A stretch of 64,000 nucleotides of DNA from Maea johnstoni (lineage: Eukaryota; Annelida; Polychaeta; Spionida; Magelonidae). The stretch covers positions 10,136,004 to 10,200,003 of the forward strand of contig OZ012691.1 in assembly GCA_963942565.1 (NCBI GenBank), in the 5' to 3' direction. Positions within the stretch are counted from its first letter, which is position 1, and each line of letters begins with the position of its first letter. The position numbers and the translations under genes are program-made. The notes under the pieces are model-generated. The model saw only the letters and a list, made by a program, of their open reading frames with translations, ran no database searches and had not been told where the DNA came from. This document shows positions 24,093 through 36,300 of this stretch, one piece after another.

Positions 24093-24454
24093 CTAAATGG
24101 CATTCTGACTGCCTGCTCACTAACACAATTTATCTGTTAACTGGTCAGTTACAGGGTGAAATTGACCAATAGTGAACACTGAAGAAACATACATGGAATT
24201 GTAACTCATATATATGGGTCACATCTCAGTGGTTGTGTAAAGATCGTGAGATAGCTGAAGGGGTCTCAGGAGGTCAAATATCAAACTGACATATATACAA
24301 GGTTCAGCTAGATACAATTCATGCCTACTTTCCCTCAACATGTGTCATGTGGTCTGCTCATGTGGATCTATGGTACATTTACAAATAACTTAGATTACAA
24401 GATTTCTAAACTCAAAGGCCTGCATCTCATCATTCAAGAGACGATACCTTATTG

Positions 24455-24593
24455 TTATTATATCACTATAATTACTATTAGTCTATTACTATTTATCATT
24501 ACTATTATTTATTATTATTGTTATTATTATTATTTTTATTATTATTATTTTTTATTATTATTATTATCATTATTATTATTATTATTATTATTA

Positions 24594-24637
<44 letters not shown>

Positions 24638-24647
24638 ATTGGTAGTA

Positions 24648-24717
<70 letters not shown>

Positions 24718-24835
24718 GAGTAGTAGTAGTAGTATAATATCATCATCATCTTTATCAACACCATAATCATTATCATTTTTATCATTATCATTATTATAAT
24801 CATCATCATCATCAATTTCCTAATCACCATCATAA
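24455..24835. repeat. Compound TTA then GTA microsatellite
   Basis: (TTA)n to about 24641, then (GTA)n to about 24735, then ATC/ATT remnants. Frames of poly-Leu, Ile and Ser here are not genes. Confidence 0.95.
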
Positions 24836-24994
24836 ACACTATTATAATTCTCAAGATCAGCTGAGCCCTCTAACTAAATGCATTCAGAACCAAATGTGAT
24901 GGTCTCTTTAATCAGACCTGAGTTAAAAACCAGAAATGGTTATACTTCAGCAAGATTCTGATCACCTAATCCCTATTACCTAAAACCTCATTTT

Positions 24995-25332
24995 AAAGAG
25001 GCAAAAATTTCAAATAAGAATTTTTGATTTTGACTTTTTGAGGGTAATAACCGAATAGTTTACTAACCATCTTCTAGGACATAGCTGAAGTGTAAATTGC
25101 CCTTTTCAACAAAATATGCTATTAAAAGAAGTTGTTTTAATGATTTGAAGTAGATACATAGCTAAATCTGGATGTGTTTTTGGAATTGCAGTTTTGGACA
25201 GGCATTTTGGAAATCCTGGCTTAGACCCTGCCTGTCTGGCCAGTATAACAGCCAGTCTCCAAAACAAACTCATTTTAGAGATGCTATTTGGGCAGGCATT
25301 TATAAAATCCTGGCTAAGACCCTGACTAGTCA
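24995..25332 (-). mobile_element. CAGGGACTTAGC-type repeat, part plus second fragment
   Basis: Shares GACATAGCTGAAGTGTAAAT and TTGGACAGGCATTTTGGAA with 34213 and 62759. The right part (25245-25332) is a second incomplete copy ending TCCTGGCTAAGACCCTGAC. Confidence 0.55.
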
Positions 25333-25645
25333 CTAGGAGAATAACATCCATGGATAGTTACCCTACGACGCAACTCATCTAAACCAGGACACTACAAAAA
25401 GCTGAAGGGATCTTAACATACTTGAGAGACATTCTATGTAAAGCAAGCAGCCTCAGGAATTTCAATTTACTTTCTGACCTTAACCCTAACACCACATTAA
25501 AGGAAAGTAGCCATAAATAGTGTCAGTACTACATAACTATCTAATCAAAACCTACTACAGCTGTACAAAGATACTTTAAACCTTTCATGTTCAAAGCGTA
25601 TAAAAGTGTTACATTATTAAGTAATATTCCCAATAAAGAAAATAT

Positions 25646-25689
<44 letters not shown>

Positions 25690-25745
25690 ATAATAATAAT
25701 AATAATAGTATTAATAATAAGATAATAATAATGATAATAATAATA

Positions 25746-25809
<64 letters not shown>

Positions 25810-25815
25810 TAGGAT
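25646..25815. repeat. Compound TAC then TAA microsatellite (inverted partner)
   Basis: (ACT)n 25648-25689 followed by (AAT)n to about 25808: the reverse complement of the array at 24.45-24.74 kb. Confidence 0.95.
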
Positions 25816-25904
25816 AATAAGGGCCTGCTGGAATGTTCTTGTAGTGCATCAAATTTGCTTGTTGTTACATTGAGAAGATTGTATGGTTCACCAAACCCTA
25901 CACT

Positions 25905-26285
25905 AGGGTTGCTCCAGATTTAGAAACTGGGTGCCCAAAATTGGCAATTGTTAATTTTTTTTAGGGGGACCAAAATATACTCAGATTTCAACCATAAACA
26001 TGTAAATTTATCAAAATAAGGCATGATATCCTTATACAAACTCATGGGAATTACATAGAGATGAAACGTAGTCAATTATATGCTTGAGTCAGAGATTGAT
26101 ATTTTAGAAAATTCCTCACAAAAAAAAATTGGGTGTCCTGAGGGGTGCTTTTTAACCCTTATCCTGCTGTGAACTTATAAGCACTGCTGTACACCACGAC
26201 AATTGTTGTGGTTAGCAGGATAAGGGTTAAGGGTTTGGGTGTCGAAGAAGACACCCAGACGCCCTGCTGGCTAAGACCATGCTGT
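25905..26285 (+). mobile_element. CTTAGCCAG-type MITE with nested mini-element
   Basis: Begins near GGGTTGCTCCAGATTTAG and ends ACGCCCTGCTGGCTAAGAC. Interrupted by the 79-bp TTAA palindrome. Confidence 0.7.
26152..26230. mobile_element. 79-bp near-palindromic TTAA mini-element
   Basis: Perfect 17-bp inverted ends TTAACCCTTATCCTGCT (26152-26168 and 26214-26230), with a second inner palindrome around CGACAATTGTTGTGG. It interrupts the CTTAGCCAG-type element at 25905-26285 inside its conserved GAGGGGTG...GGGTTTGGGTGTC region. One of the smallest piggyBac-type insertions one could expect; nearly all of it is hairpin. Confidence 0.75.
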
Positions 26286-26328
26286 GAAGATCACCACACC
26301 TGGACCCTGCATGAGGGTTTTGTACAAG

Positions 26329-26650
26329 CAGGGATTGACCATAACATTTTCAGACAGGATTTGGCTCCTATGATTTAAAATTTAGGAGCAAATAAATCCT
26401 GGTGTGCAGTGCACTGGCAGGGGATACTACAGCGTTCGTGGGCATGTTACCCCAGAAAATTTGAAAAATATGTCCTCTGAGATGCATCTTGGGGCACTAT
26501 TAGGTAAAATAAGGGAAAATGAAAAAACCAACACAGTCTGAAAGTGCCCAAGTTGATAAATGATATGTCCATTCGCATACTTGGCTCTTATAATTTAATC
26601 ACATTCTCTAGGGGCAAAAGCCCCTAAACCACCCTTAAGGTTAATCCCTG
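26329..26650 (-). mobile_element. CAGGGATYRACC MITE
   Basis: CAGGGATTGACCATAACATT ... AAGGTTAATCCCTG, with ATTTTCAGACAGGATTTGGC and TGCATCTTGGGGCACTATTA. CAGGG/CCCTG ends. Confidence 0.7.
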
Positions 26651-28805
26651 CCAAGTAACTTATCACATTGAGATGATTGGATTGTGTAGTGTACAGGTTT
26701 CTTATCACATTTAGATGATAAAACAGAGCACAGTCCCCAGAGTGTGCAGGGTGCAACATAGGTTGTAAAACATTATTCTCTGACCGGGGCAAGCTGGCCC
26801 TAAAGTTGACATGCCCCGCCGACACTTCAACTTGCCCCACCACTCTATTAAACAAAGGTGAGATCGGACTGTGCCCAAAATATTACTTGCCGAGCGGGGC
26901 AAGTCAGGGTCTTGTTCAGCTTGCCCCATTGCCAAGCTGGCCCTAAAGTTGACTTGCCCCGCCGACACTTCAACTTGCCCCACCACTCTATTAAACAAAG
27001 GTGAGATCGGACTGTGCCCAAAACATCACTTGCCAAGCGGGGCAAGTCAGGGTCTTGTTCAGCTTGCCCCATTGCCGGGGCCAGTGGTTATGTTGCACGC
27101 TGGTGAGGTTCTTGTCCTCTGCATAAGGGTTAACCCAGACAAATTTTTACAATGGGATTCAAGTGTATACTGCACTGGCCCCTCAATGAGGTTGGTCCAG
27201 AAAACTAATCCTATTGAGAAGAGTGTGTAGTACACGGACCCTGAATGAGGGTTGATCCAGATAACTTATGGTATGGGGTTTACTGTATACTGCACTGGCC
27301 CCTACATGAGGTTCAGTTCAGAAAACTAATCCCAGTGAAAAGATTGTGTGGTAGCACTGCACCAACCCCTGAGTAAGGGTTAAGTCCCACGTACATAGCC
27401 TCTCACATTGAGATGACAGTATAGGACATCGGCCCCTACATGGTCCAGAAAACTTATCCTATTGAGAATATTGTGTAGTGCATCCACCCTGAACGAGGGA
27501 TTGAGGGTTGGTCCAGATATCTTATCAAATTGCAATGATTGTGTAGTGCACAGACCCCTGAATGAGGGTTTTTGTCCCAAATAGCCTATAACATTGAGAT
27601 GACAGTATGTAGGACACTGGCCCCTGTATGAGAGGTGGTCCAGATATATTATCACATTGCAATGAATGGGAAGTGAACTGACCCTGATTGAGGGTTTTGA
27701 CCTACAGAGCCAATAACATATAGATGACAGTGTAGGACACTGGCCCCTGTGTTAGTCCAGAAAACTTATCCCACTGAGAAGATTGTGTAGCGCATTAACC
27801 TATAGTATAAGGGTTGGTCCAGATATCTTATCACATTACAAAGATTGTGAAGCGCACTGACCCTGATTGAGGGTTTTGACCTACAAAGCCTATAACATTG
27901 AGATGACAGTATAGGACACTGGCCCCTGTATGAAGGTTGGTCCAGAAAACATATCCCAATGAGAAGATTGTGTAGTGCACCGACCCCCGATTGAGGGTTT
28001 TGTCCCACAGAGCCTATAAAGTTGAGATGACAGTATATAGGACACTGGCCCCTGTATGAGGGTCTGGTCCAGATATCTTATCACATTGCAATGATTGTGG
28101 AGTGCACAGACCCCTGAATAAGGGTTTTGTCCCAAATAGCCTATAACATTGAGATGGCAGTATAGGACACTGGCCCCTGTATGAGGGTCTGGTCCAGATA
28201 TCTTATCACATTGCGATGATTGTGTAGTGCACAGACCCCTGAATAAGGGTTTTGTCCCAAATAGCCTATAACATTGAGATGACAGTATGTAGGACACTGG
28301 CCATTGCATGAGAGGTGGTCCAGATATATTATCACATTGCAATAAATGGGAAGTGATCAACTGACCCTGATTGAGGGTTTTGACCTACAAAGCCTATAAC
28401 ATATAGATGACAGTATAGGACACTGGCCCCTGTGTTAGTCCAAAAAGTCTTATCCCACTGAGAAGATTGTGTAGCGCATTAACCTATGTATAAGGGTTGG
28501 TCCAGATATCTTATCACATTACAAAGATTGTGAAGTGTACTGACCCTGATTGAGGGTTTTGACCTACAAAGCCTATAACATTGAGATGACAGTATAGGAC
28601 ACTGGCCCCTGTGTTAGTCCAGAAAACTTATCCCACTGAGAAGATTGTGTAGAGAATTAACCTATGTATAAGGGTTGGTCCAGATATCTTATCACATTAC
28701 AAAGATTGTGAAGTGCACTGACCCTGATTGAGGGTTTTGACCTACAAAGCCTATAACATTGAGATGACAGTATAGGACACTGGCCCCTGCATGAGGGTCT
28801 GGTCA
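26651..28805. repeat. Degenerate satellite of ~62-bp subunits
   Basis: Two alternating subunit types: A (TCCAGATATCTTATCACATT, then GATTGTGTAGTGCACAGACC) and B (CCTATAACATTGAGATGACA, then GGACACTGGCCCCTGTATGA). B boxes recur at spacings of about 122-127 or 179-180 bp, i.e. two or three subunits. Short frames across it are by-products of the repeat. Confidence 0.75.
26787..27078. repeat. 143-bp tandem duplication, GC-rich, inside the satellite
   Basis: GCTGGCCCTAAAGTTGAC begins units at 26793 and 26936. Units are rich in CTTGCCCC/GGGGCAAG, related to words in the CAGGGCTCGAC repeat, so an element probably inserted and then duplicated. Confidence 0.7.
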
Positions 28806-29025
28806 AGGTTGCTTGACATGCAGATTTTTCTACAGCAGCTCTGCTTTAAATACTCTTGGCACTGTAGTAAATAGACTATATATACATCATGTAGTGAGGC
28901 AAACATGTCAGGAATGTCTGCAAGTATGTCTGATGCTACGCCTTGACTTTGACATCAGTTGTCTATTTCAGGCCCGGATGAATGGACAGCATGATGAGGA
29001 GAACTGGGCTGTGTGAAAATCATTA

Positions 29026-29235
29026 TTAACCGCTATGCTGCTGGTGGCTAATTTAGCCAATACAAAATGATGCAAAAAACTCGAAGATTGACTGAAACCC
29101 TGGCACATGGGTACTCATCTGCGATACTCAGTTAGAGCTATCCAATGAATACCAAGATGACAGGGTTTACATGGCTTTCAAAAATCTTTGCATCCTTGTA
29201 TTTGGACGAAAGTACTCTCAGCACTGAAAGGGTTA
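29026..29235. mobile_element. piggyBac-like MITE, family 1
   Basis: TTAACCGCTATGCTGCTGGT ... CAGCACTGAAAGGGTTAA. Confidence 0.75.
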
Positions 29236-29255
29236 AACCCAGATGGGTAATATAC

Positions 29256-29462
29256 TTAACCCATTCATCCCACAGTGACCATCCGAAAGGGTCTGCCTAC
29301 TTGGGTGGTATCTTTCTGATATTAGTAACTTTCGCGAAACAATTAAAATTGTTTCCTCCACCAGTTTCAACTGGTTGGTCACAACTTAACTGTAAAATGG
29401 CAGTAAAAGTGACGATAACCCAAATTCCAAGAAGAAAATCCATGAATATAGGAATGAGTTAA
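29256..29462. mobile_element. Possible piggyBac-like MITE, third family
   Basis: TTAACCCATTCATCCCAC ... ATATAGGAATGAGTTAA. A second GGAATGAAATGGTTAA lies at 29661-29676, so the true right end is uncertain. Confidence 0.45.
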
Positions 29463-30085
29463 CCAGATGCTACTGGTCTAAGACATGGGTTTCAGGCTTC
29501 AAATTACATCCATTTTTTGTTCACACTTAGAGATCCCTACACAGAAAGTTAGGCCAAATTGGATACTATTCTAATGATTAGATAATATAATCATTATAAG
29601 AAATACTTTTGGAAGAAAAATTGTGGTTTTTCTGGGCATCTCACCTATCTGATACACTATAGGAATGAAATGGTTAAAAACCCATAGGAATAAATTGCCC
29701 CTAAGTAATGGTAGGTCCTTAAAAACTACTGCCCTACAAAATACAACACCACCTTACAAACATAACACAGTTGTTACTAATTTTGCAAACCAATCAAGGA
29801 TAAATCGTATAAATATTGACTGGGGCATGTTGGGAAGCACTTTTGCTTACCAGGTTACTCAAGGAAACCTGAGATAGAATAAAGCAATTTCATTCTGACA
29901 ATAAAAGACTTTCTTTACAAAACAAATAAAAAGATATAAGTAAATAGAGAGTGTTTGAACAAATACAAGTATTCATTTTGTTCAAACGTTTTTGACCTAT
30001 TTTTGATCATATGATGACAACTGGATTCTATTTCCTTGGGATCTTATCTGTACAAATATTTATGATCTATTTTTAACCACCACAG

Positions 30086-30205
30086 AATTCTGTCCCCTTT
30101 GATGCAGTGATGAAAGGAACAGTCGGAGATGACCTTAGAAATGTGCTACCAGTCATCCAGAGGGTGACTTATGAGAAAATAATTCAGGAAACCCGTGTAG
30201 CATAG
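30086..30205 (+). CDS. Candidate terminal exon, unknown protein
   Basis: Right after an acceptor-like ttttaaccaccacag, a 39-codon open stretch runs NSVPFDAVMKGTVGDDLRNV and on to QETRVA-stop. The same frame has a stop just upstream of the AG, as expected if it begins at a splice site. Composition looks protein-like and no repeat family covers it. I do not recognise it. It could be the last exon of a + strand gene whose other exons are hidden, or a remnant. Confidence 0.3.
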   Translation, partial: NSVPFDAVMKGTVGDDLRNVLPVIQRVTYEKIIQETRVA

Positions 30206-30421
30206 CTGCCAGTAGGAATGTCAATGCAAACATTTTGGGGGTTTGTATTTGATTTTATCTATTTAAATGATTCCAATGCTGACTCCCATTCTTAGTGTTG
30301 TTTTTGGATCAGACTGGCTTACACTAACTTCATGCCTGGTTCTTTCTGTTGCCCATCATGATATAAGTATGCAGAAAGACGCAAATCGTCATGTCTCTTT
30401 CGTCAGTGGTGCTTTTGTAAT

Positions 30422-30604
30422 CAGGGTCTGGAACTTAGGTTTCAGGCTAGGGCTCCGAAAATGTCTTTGATAAATATAAGTGGTCAAAAACAGGATTCCT
30501 GATAATTAAGGATAATATTTCGGACATCTCGTCTGAAAAATCAAAGGACACACAGCAAAATCTAAGGGTATATGCCCCTGAGCCCTTGGGAAAGTCGAAC
30601 CCTG
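30422..30604 (+). mobile_element. CAGGGTCTGA short repeat, copy 2
   Basis: CAGGGTCTGGAACTTAGGTT ... AAAGTCGAACCCTG. Confidence 0.7.
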
Positions 30605-31074
30605 GTGATACCAACTTTAACCCATGGAGGAGGGTGGTCCTGGATCTCCCGCATGTTAACATGTTACCCAGGCCAAATTTGGATGTCATCATTTGTGGAT
30701 AGATGTCACTACCGTATGTGAGAGTGGGAGCTTGTGTGCTGCATGGTCAACCCCCTCTTGTGGTAGTTACATGAACTAAATGGTTAACTAGTAAGCCATA
30801 TACCCTTATGCAGGTGCCTACCGTAAATTCTCAGTAAATTGGGACACTGTTTAATAATTACAATTTTGGGGGGTTCAGGGTGGCCCATGTTTTCTGAAAA
30901 TACCTTGATATTGTAACAACAAGATTTACAGCTTGGTCCATATTTTGTGTAATGGCAACTAGCGATATATTGAGGAATGAGGGTTGCTCAGATTTTCCTT
31001 TCATCATTTTGCAAAAATAATTATAGTGGCCCAAATTCCTAGGGTCATCTAAATTTCAGAGAATTTATGGTAGT

Positions 31075-33866
31075 AGCTATTAGCTAGGCTAGTGATCGCA
31101 CTGAGAGTTCTCCTGGGAGCACTAATCAGTAGTGTTCAATTGTGTTCAGTGATAATTTCCCTGTGTGCAATAGATAAGTGTCTCTCAAGGGTAAAAACTG
31201 TAAAACCTACTAGCTAGGCCAGTGATCCTACTGAGAGAGTTCTCCTGGGGGCACTTATCAGTAGTGTTCAATTGTGTTCAGTGATAATTTCCCTGTGTAC
31301 AATAGATAAGTGTCTCTCAAGGGTAAAAACTGTAAAACCTAGTAGCTAGGCTAGTGATCCCACTGAGAGAGTTCTCCTGGGGGCACTAATCAGTAGTGTT
31401 CAATTGTGTTCAGTGATAATTTCCCTGTGTACAATAGATAAGTGTCTCTCAAGGGTAAAAACTGTAAAACCTAGTAGCTAGGCTAGTGATCCCACTGAGA
31501 GAGTTCTCCTGGGGGCACTAATCAGTAGTGTTCAATTGTGTTCAGTGATAATTTCCCTGTGTACAATAGATAAGTGTCTCTCAAGGGTAAAAACTGTAAA
31601 ACCTAGTAGCTAGGCTAGTGATCCCACTGAGAGAGTTCTCCTAAGAGCACTAATCAGTAGTGTTCAATTGTGTTCAGTGATAATTTCCCTGTGTACAATA
31701 GATAAGTGTCTCTCAAGGGTAAAAACTGTAAAACCTAGTAGCTAGGCTAGTGATCCCACTGAGAGAGTTCTCCTGGGGGCACTAATCAGTAGTGTTCAAT
31801 TGTGTTCAGTGATAATTTCCCTGTGTACAATAGATAAGTGTCTCTCAAGGGTAAAAACTGTAAAACCTAGTAGCTAGGCTAGTGATCCCACTGAGAGAGT
31901 TCTCCTGGGGGCACTAATCAGTAGTGTTCAATTGTGTTCAGTGATAATTTCCCTGTGTACAATAGATAAGTGTCTCTCAAGGGTAAAAACTGTAAAACCT
32001 AGTAGCTAGGCTAGTGATCCCACTGAGAGAGTTCTCCTGGGGGCACTAATCAGTAGTGTTCAATTGTGTTCAGTGATAATTTCCCTGTGTACAATAGATA
32101 AGTGTCTCTCAAGGGTAAAAACTGTAAAACCTAGTAGCTAGGCTAGTGATCCCACTGAGAGAGTTCTCCTAAGAGCACTAATCAGTAGTGTTCAATTGTG
32201 TTCAGTGATAATTTCCCTGTGTACAATAGATAAGTGTCTCTCAAGGGTAAAAACTGTAAAACCTAGTGGCTAGGCTAGTGATCCCACTGAGAGAGTTCTC
32301 CTAAGAGCACTAATCAGTAGTGTTCAATTGTGTTCAGTGATAATTTCCCTGTGTACAAGAGATAACAGTGTCTCTCAAGGGTAAAACAATGTAAAGCCTA
32401 GTAGCTAGGCTAGTGATCCCACTGAGAGAGTTCTCCTGGGAGCACTAATCAGCAAATCAGTAGTGTTCAATTGTGTTCAGTGATAATTTCCCTGTGTACA
32501 ATAGATAACAGTGTCTCTCAAGGGTAAAAACTGTAAAACCAAGTAGCTAGGCTAGTGATCCCACTGAGAGAATTCTCCTGGGGGCACTAATCAGTAGTGT
32601 TCAATTGTGTTCAGTGATAATTTCCCTGTGTACAATAGATAAGTGTCTCTCAAGGGTAAAAACTGTAAAACCAAGTAGCTAGGCTAGTGATCCCACTGAG
32701 AGAGTTCTCCTGGGGGCACTAATCAGTAGTGTTCAATTGTGTTCAGTGATAATTTCCCTGTGTACAATAGATAACAGTGTCTCTCAAGGGTAAAAACTGT
32801 AAAACCAAGTAGCTAGGCTAGTGATCCCACTGAGAGAGTTCTCCTGGGGGCACTAATCAGTAGTGTTCAATTGTGTTCAGTGATAATTTCCCTGTGTACA
32901 ATAGATAACAGTGTCTCTCAAGGGTAAAAACTGTAAAACCAAGTAGCTAGGCTAGTGATCCCACTGAGAGAGTTCTCCTGGGGGCACTAATCAGTAGTGT
33001 TCAATTGTGTTCAGTGATAATTTCCCTGTGTACAATAGATAAGTGTCTCTCAAGGGTAAAAACTGTAAAACCTAGTAGCTAGGCTAGTGATCCCACTGAG
33101 AGAGTTCTCCTGGGGGCACTAATCAGTAGTGTTCAATTGTGTTCAGTGATAATTTCCCTGTGTACAATAGATAAGTGTCTCTCAAGGGTAAAAACTGTAA
33201 AACCTAGTAGCTAGGCTAGTGATCCCACTGAGAGAGTTCTCCTAAGAGCACTAATCAGTAGTGTTCAATTGTGTTCAGTGATAATTTCCCTGTGTACAAT
33301 AGATAAGTGTCTCTCAAGGGTAAAAACTGTAAAACCTAGTGGCTAGGCTAGTGATCCCACTGAGAGAGTTCTCCTAAGAGCACTAATCAGTAGTGTTCAA
33401 TTGTGTTCAGTGATAATTTCCCTGTGTACAAGAGATAACAGTGTCTCTCAAGGGTAAAACAATGTAAAGCCTAGTAGCTAGGCTAGTGATCCCACTGAGA
33501 GAGTTCTCCTGGGAGCACTAATCAGCAAATCAGTAGTGTTCAATTGTGTTCAGTGATAATTTCCCTGTGTACAATAGATAACAGTGTCTCTCAAGGGTAA
33601 AAACTGTAAAACCAAGTAGCTAGGCTAGTGATCCCACTGAGAGAATTCTCCTAGGAGCACTAATCAGTAGTGTTCAATTGTGTTCAGTGAAAATTTCCCT
33701 GTGTACAAAAGATAACAGTGTCTCTCAAGGGTAAAACACTGTAAAGCCTAGTAGCTAGGCTAGTGATCCTACTGAGAGAGTTCTCCTAAGAGCACTAATC
33801 AGTAGTGTTCAATTGTGTTTAGTGATAATTTCCCTGTGTACAATAGATAACAGTGTCTCCAAAGAG
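31075..33866. repeat. 132-bp satellite, 21 copies, with higher-order repeat
   Basis: The unit contains TAGCTAGGCTAGTGATCCCA, TCAGTAGTGTTCAATTGTGT and AGTGTCTCTCAAGGG. Unit starts by my count: 31081, 31211, 31343, then every 132 bp to 32267, then 32402, 32544, 32676, 32810, 32944, 33076, 33208, 33340, 33475, 33617, 33752. Variants (CTGGGGGC versus CTAAGAGC; GATAAGTG versus GATAACAGTG; extra CAGCAAAT) recur in the same order at units 8-12 and 16-20, giving a ~1073-bp higher-order period. Copies are nearly identical in the middle and degrade at both edges. Confidence 0.92.
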
Positions 33867-34212
33867 GAGGAAATGATAAGCACTGAGTTATGACCTGACA
33901 TAGCCACCCAGACCATGGTATATGTTTTACAACAAATGCAATTCACTACACCAGTCCTTTCTGCACTACACTACAGATACACAGGGCCAGATTAGCCTTA
34001 CCATAGTCCATAGGCCATGGAATACACTTTCAAAAATTAGGACTAGGTTCACATAAACCTAGCCATAAGCCAAGTAATACACTTACTAAATCAGTGTCCA
34101 TTCACTTTCAAAATATAGTCAGGTTCATATCCGCCTGGCCAGAGCAGGCCATGATTACACTTTCAAAACTAAATGCATTTAGTTTATATGCACACCTAAT
34201 TTCAGCAACATT

Positions 34213-34533
34213 CAGGGACTTAAGCAGGACCCGTCCAGGCTGTCATTTGGACAAGCAGTTCTTGAAAACGTCCTTTTCGAACAGGTAAAACTTTCTATGG
34301 AAAATTCTCAATTATGACCTTATGGGAAAATAACCAAATCGTTTCCCTACAAACCATCATCTAAGGCATATTTTAAAGTGTAAGTTGCCCTTATTGACAC
34401 AATAGGCTGTTGAATGTACATAGTAAGTATACTATAATATGGATTTGAAGTGACTGAACAGCTAAATTTGGACTGGCAGATATTTTGTGATTGAAGTTTC
34501 AGACTGGCATTTTCAAAATTCTGGCTAAGACCC
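34213..34533 (+). mobile_element. CAGGGACTTAGC-type repeat
   Basis: CAGGGACTTAAGCAGGACCC ... TTCTGGCTAAGACCCTG; full-length. Confidence 0.65.
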
Positions 34534-34732
34534 TGACACGTTTGCCAGGTTTATTATAGCTAAGTCGTAGGCTTAGCTATAGAATTTCCTTACAAAAAAC
34601 AAGTACATTTACTTTCAAAAAGTTAGACCAGGTTCACATTAATCTATCAAGAGGCAATTGAATGCACTTACTAAATAGGGAGTACATTCACTTTAAAAAA
34701 TTAGGGCCATATTCACGTAGCATAGCTGTAGG

Positions 34733-35050
34733 CATAGTCTTAGCCAGTAGGGCGTCTGGGTGCCTTTCTGGACATCCAAACCCTTAAAAAGAACCCCTCA
34801 GGACATCCAAATTTATTAGTGTGGAATTTCTAAATCTCAATCTCAAGCTTATAATTGAATCTTTTCATCTCCTTATAATTCCTATGACATTGTTAAATGA
34901 TAGCATGCCTTATTATGATGAATTTATACATGTTTATGGTTGAAATATGTGTATATTGTGATCCCCCTTAAAAATTTGGACGCCCAAATATTTTACAACT
35001 GCCAATTTTAGGCACCCTGACCCATTTTCTAAATCCTGGCTAAGACACTG
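34733..35050 (-). mobile_element. CTTAGCCAG-type MITE
   Basis: TCTTAGCCAGTAGGGCGTCTG ... TCCTGGCTAAGACACTG, minus orientation relative to 14583. Confidence 0.7.
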
Positions 35051-35552
35051 GCTGTAGGCCATTTTTCTATTTCAGCATATATTAGCATATAAAGGGATTG
35101 AGAGGAAAGAAACCTTTTGCATAGCAAGGGCCAAGGGGTCTGATTGAAGATCCTGCTTGCTGTCATCAGTACCAGAATCATCCCTAACCTAAACAGACAC
35201 AGATAGTTCACTTGTGTTGTGTTTGCATACCTGAGATTGTAGAAGGGAGCCATCAAGCATGATATGTATATTCTATCAACAGTAGCCCCTTTATACAACC
35301 CTAATGAACCCAAAGAACGAGAAGAGTAGGGACATGCTAAAAGATAGATTGGCAAGTGGTGTTTTTTAGATTTCTATTGTTATCAACTCCTTTATACACT
35401 CTCAAAGTCTTAATGAACCCCAATAATGAGAAGAGTTTGGATATGCAAAACGGCAGATTGGCAAAAAGTTCTTAAATTACATTGTTCCAAACCTCAGATG
35501 AGTAACAGTATGGATATGAAGCAAGAGACCAAATAATATATATGCGCAATAG

Positions 35553-35935
35553 CAGGGATCAACCTTATGGTCGTTTTAGGGGCATATGCCCCTGGATCAT
35601 GTGATTTTGCTACCAGATGTTGAATTATAGGAGCCAAGTTTGTGAATGGACATATTAATTATCAATTGGAGCAATTTTCCTTTTTTTCCTTTTTTTTGAC
35701 TTTCTTTATCTTCTTATCTTTACCTAATTAATAGTGCCAAAAAATGCATCTGAAAGCACATATTTTTCAAAATTTACTGGGGGAGCATGCATGGTCCAAG
35801 AGCCCCTAACCTGGACAGTGCGCCTCTGGCAAAATCTTACCGGCGTGGTGCCCGCACAGGGATTTACTTGCTCCTAAATTAAAAATCCTAGGAGCCAAAT
35901 CTGCTCCTGTCTGAAAATGTTAAGGTCAATCCCTG
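35553..35935 (+). mobile_element. CAGGGATYRACC MITE
   Basis: CAGGGATCAACCTTATGGTC ... AATGTTAAGGTCAATCCCTG, near-complete with good inverted ends. Confidence 0.75.
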
Positions 35936-35949
35936 GCAATAGTGAAGGA

Positions 35950-36300
35950 GACTGGCTATGCTAGGGGTCTAGAATCTGGCATAAGTGTGCCATCACTAGG
36001 AGACAAAGGCTCTCGTTATGTTTGTATTACAGAGAAACTTGCGCGCCAACATGCGCAAAAGGCAACTTTTGGGCTATTCGGCACAGCCAGCGACCGCCTG
36101 GTTTCATATCCACTTGTTTTTTATTCATCTTAGTTCAAAACCATCGATTTCACTCTCCTATAAAAGTAACAAAAATTATCCTCTGACTCGTGATTTGTGT
36201 TTTATGGGCGAGCCTTTCCTACGATTTCCCCTGCAATGCTCCTAGAGAGTGACTTGTCTATTGATCACATTTGATTGGCCTGAGTGCAATCTTACACGGA
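35950..36300. other. CpG-containing stretch, no recognised gene
   Basis: Contains ACTTGCGCGCCAACATGCGC and CAGCGACCGCCTGG after a TTTGTATTACAG acceptor-like site. Two overlapping short frames exist; neither is recognisable. Confidence 0.2.

Noticed and set aside
24321-25852. Frames of poly-Leu, Ile, Ser, Thr and Val
   Set aside because: Products of the TTA/GTA and TAC/TAA arrays.
27380-28360. Several overlapping minus-strand frames with repeated CHLNVIGYLGQ-like words
   Set aside because: They follow the ~62-bp satellite period; the frame is open in different registers, which argues against a repeat protein.
31075-33866. CRISPR array
   Set aside because: Units are contiguous 132-bp near-identical copies with no unique spacers, and the DNA is eukaryotic.
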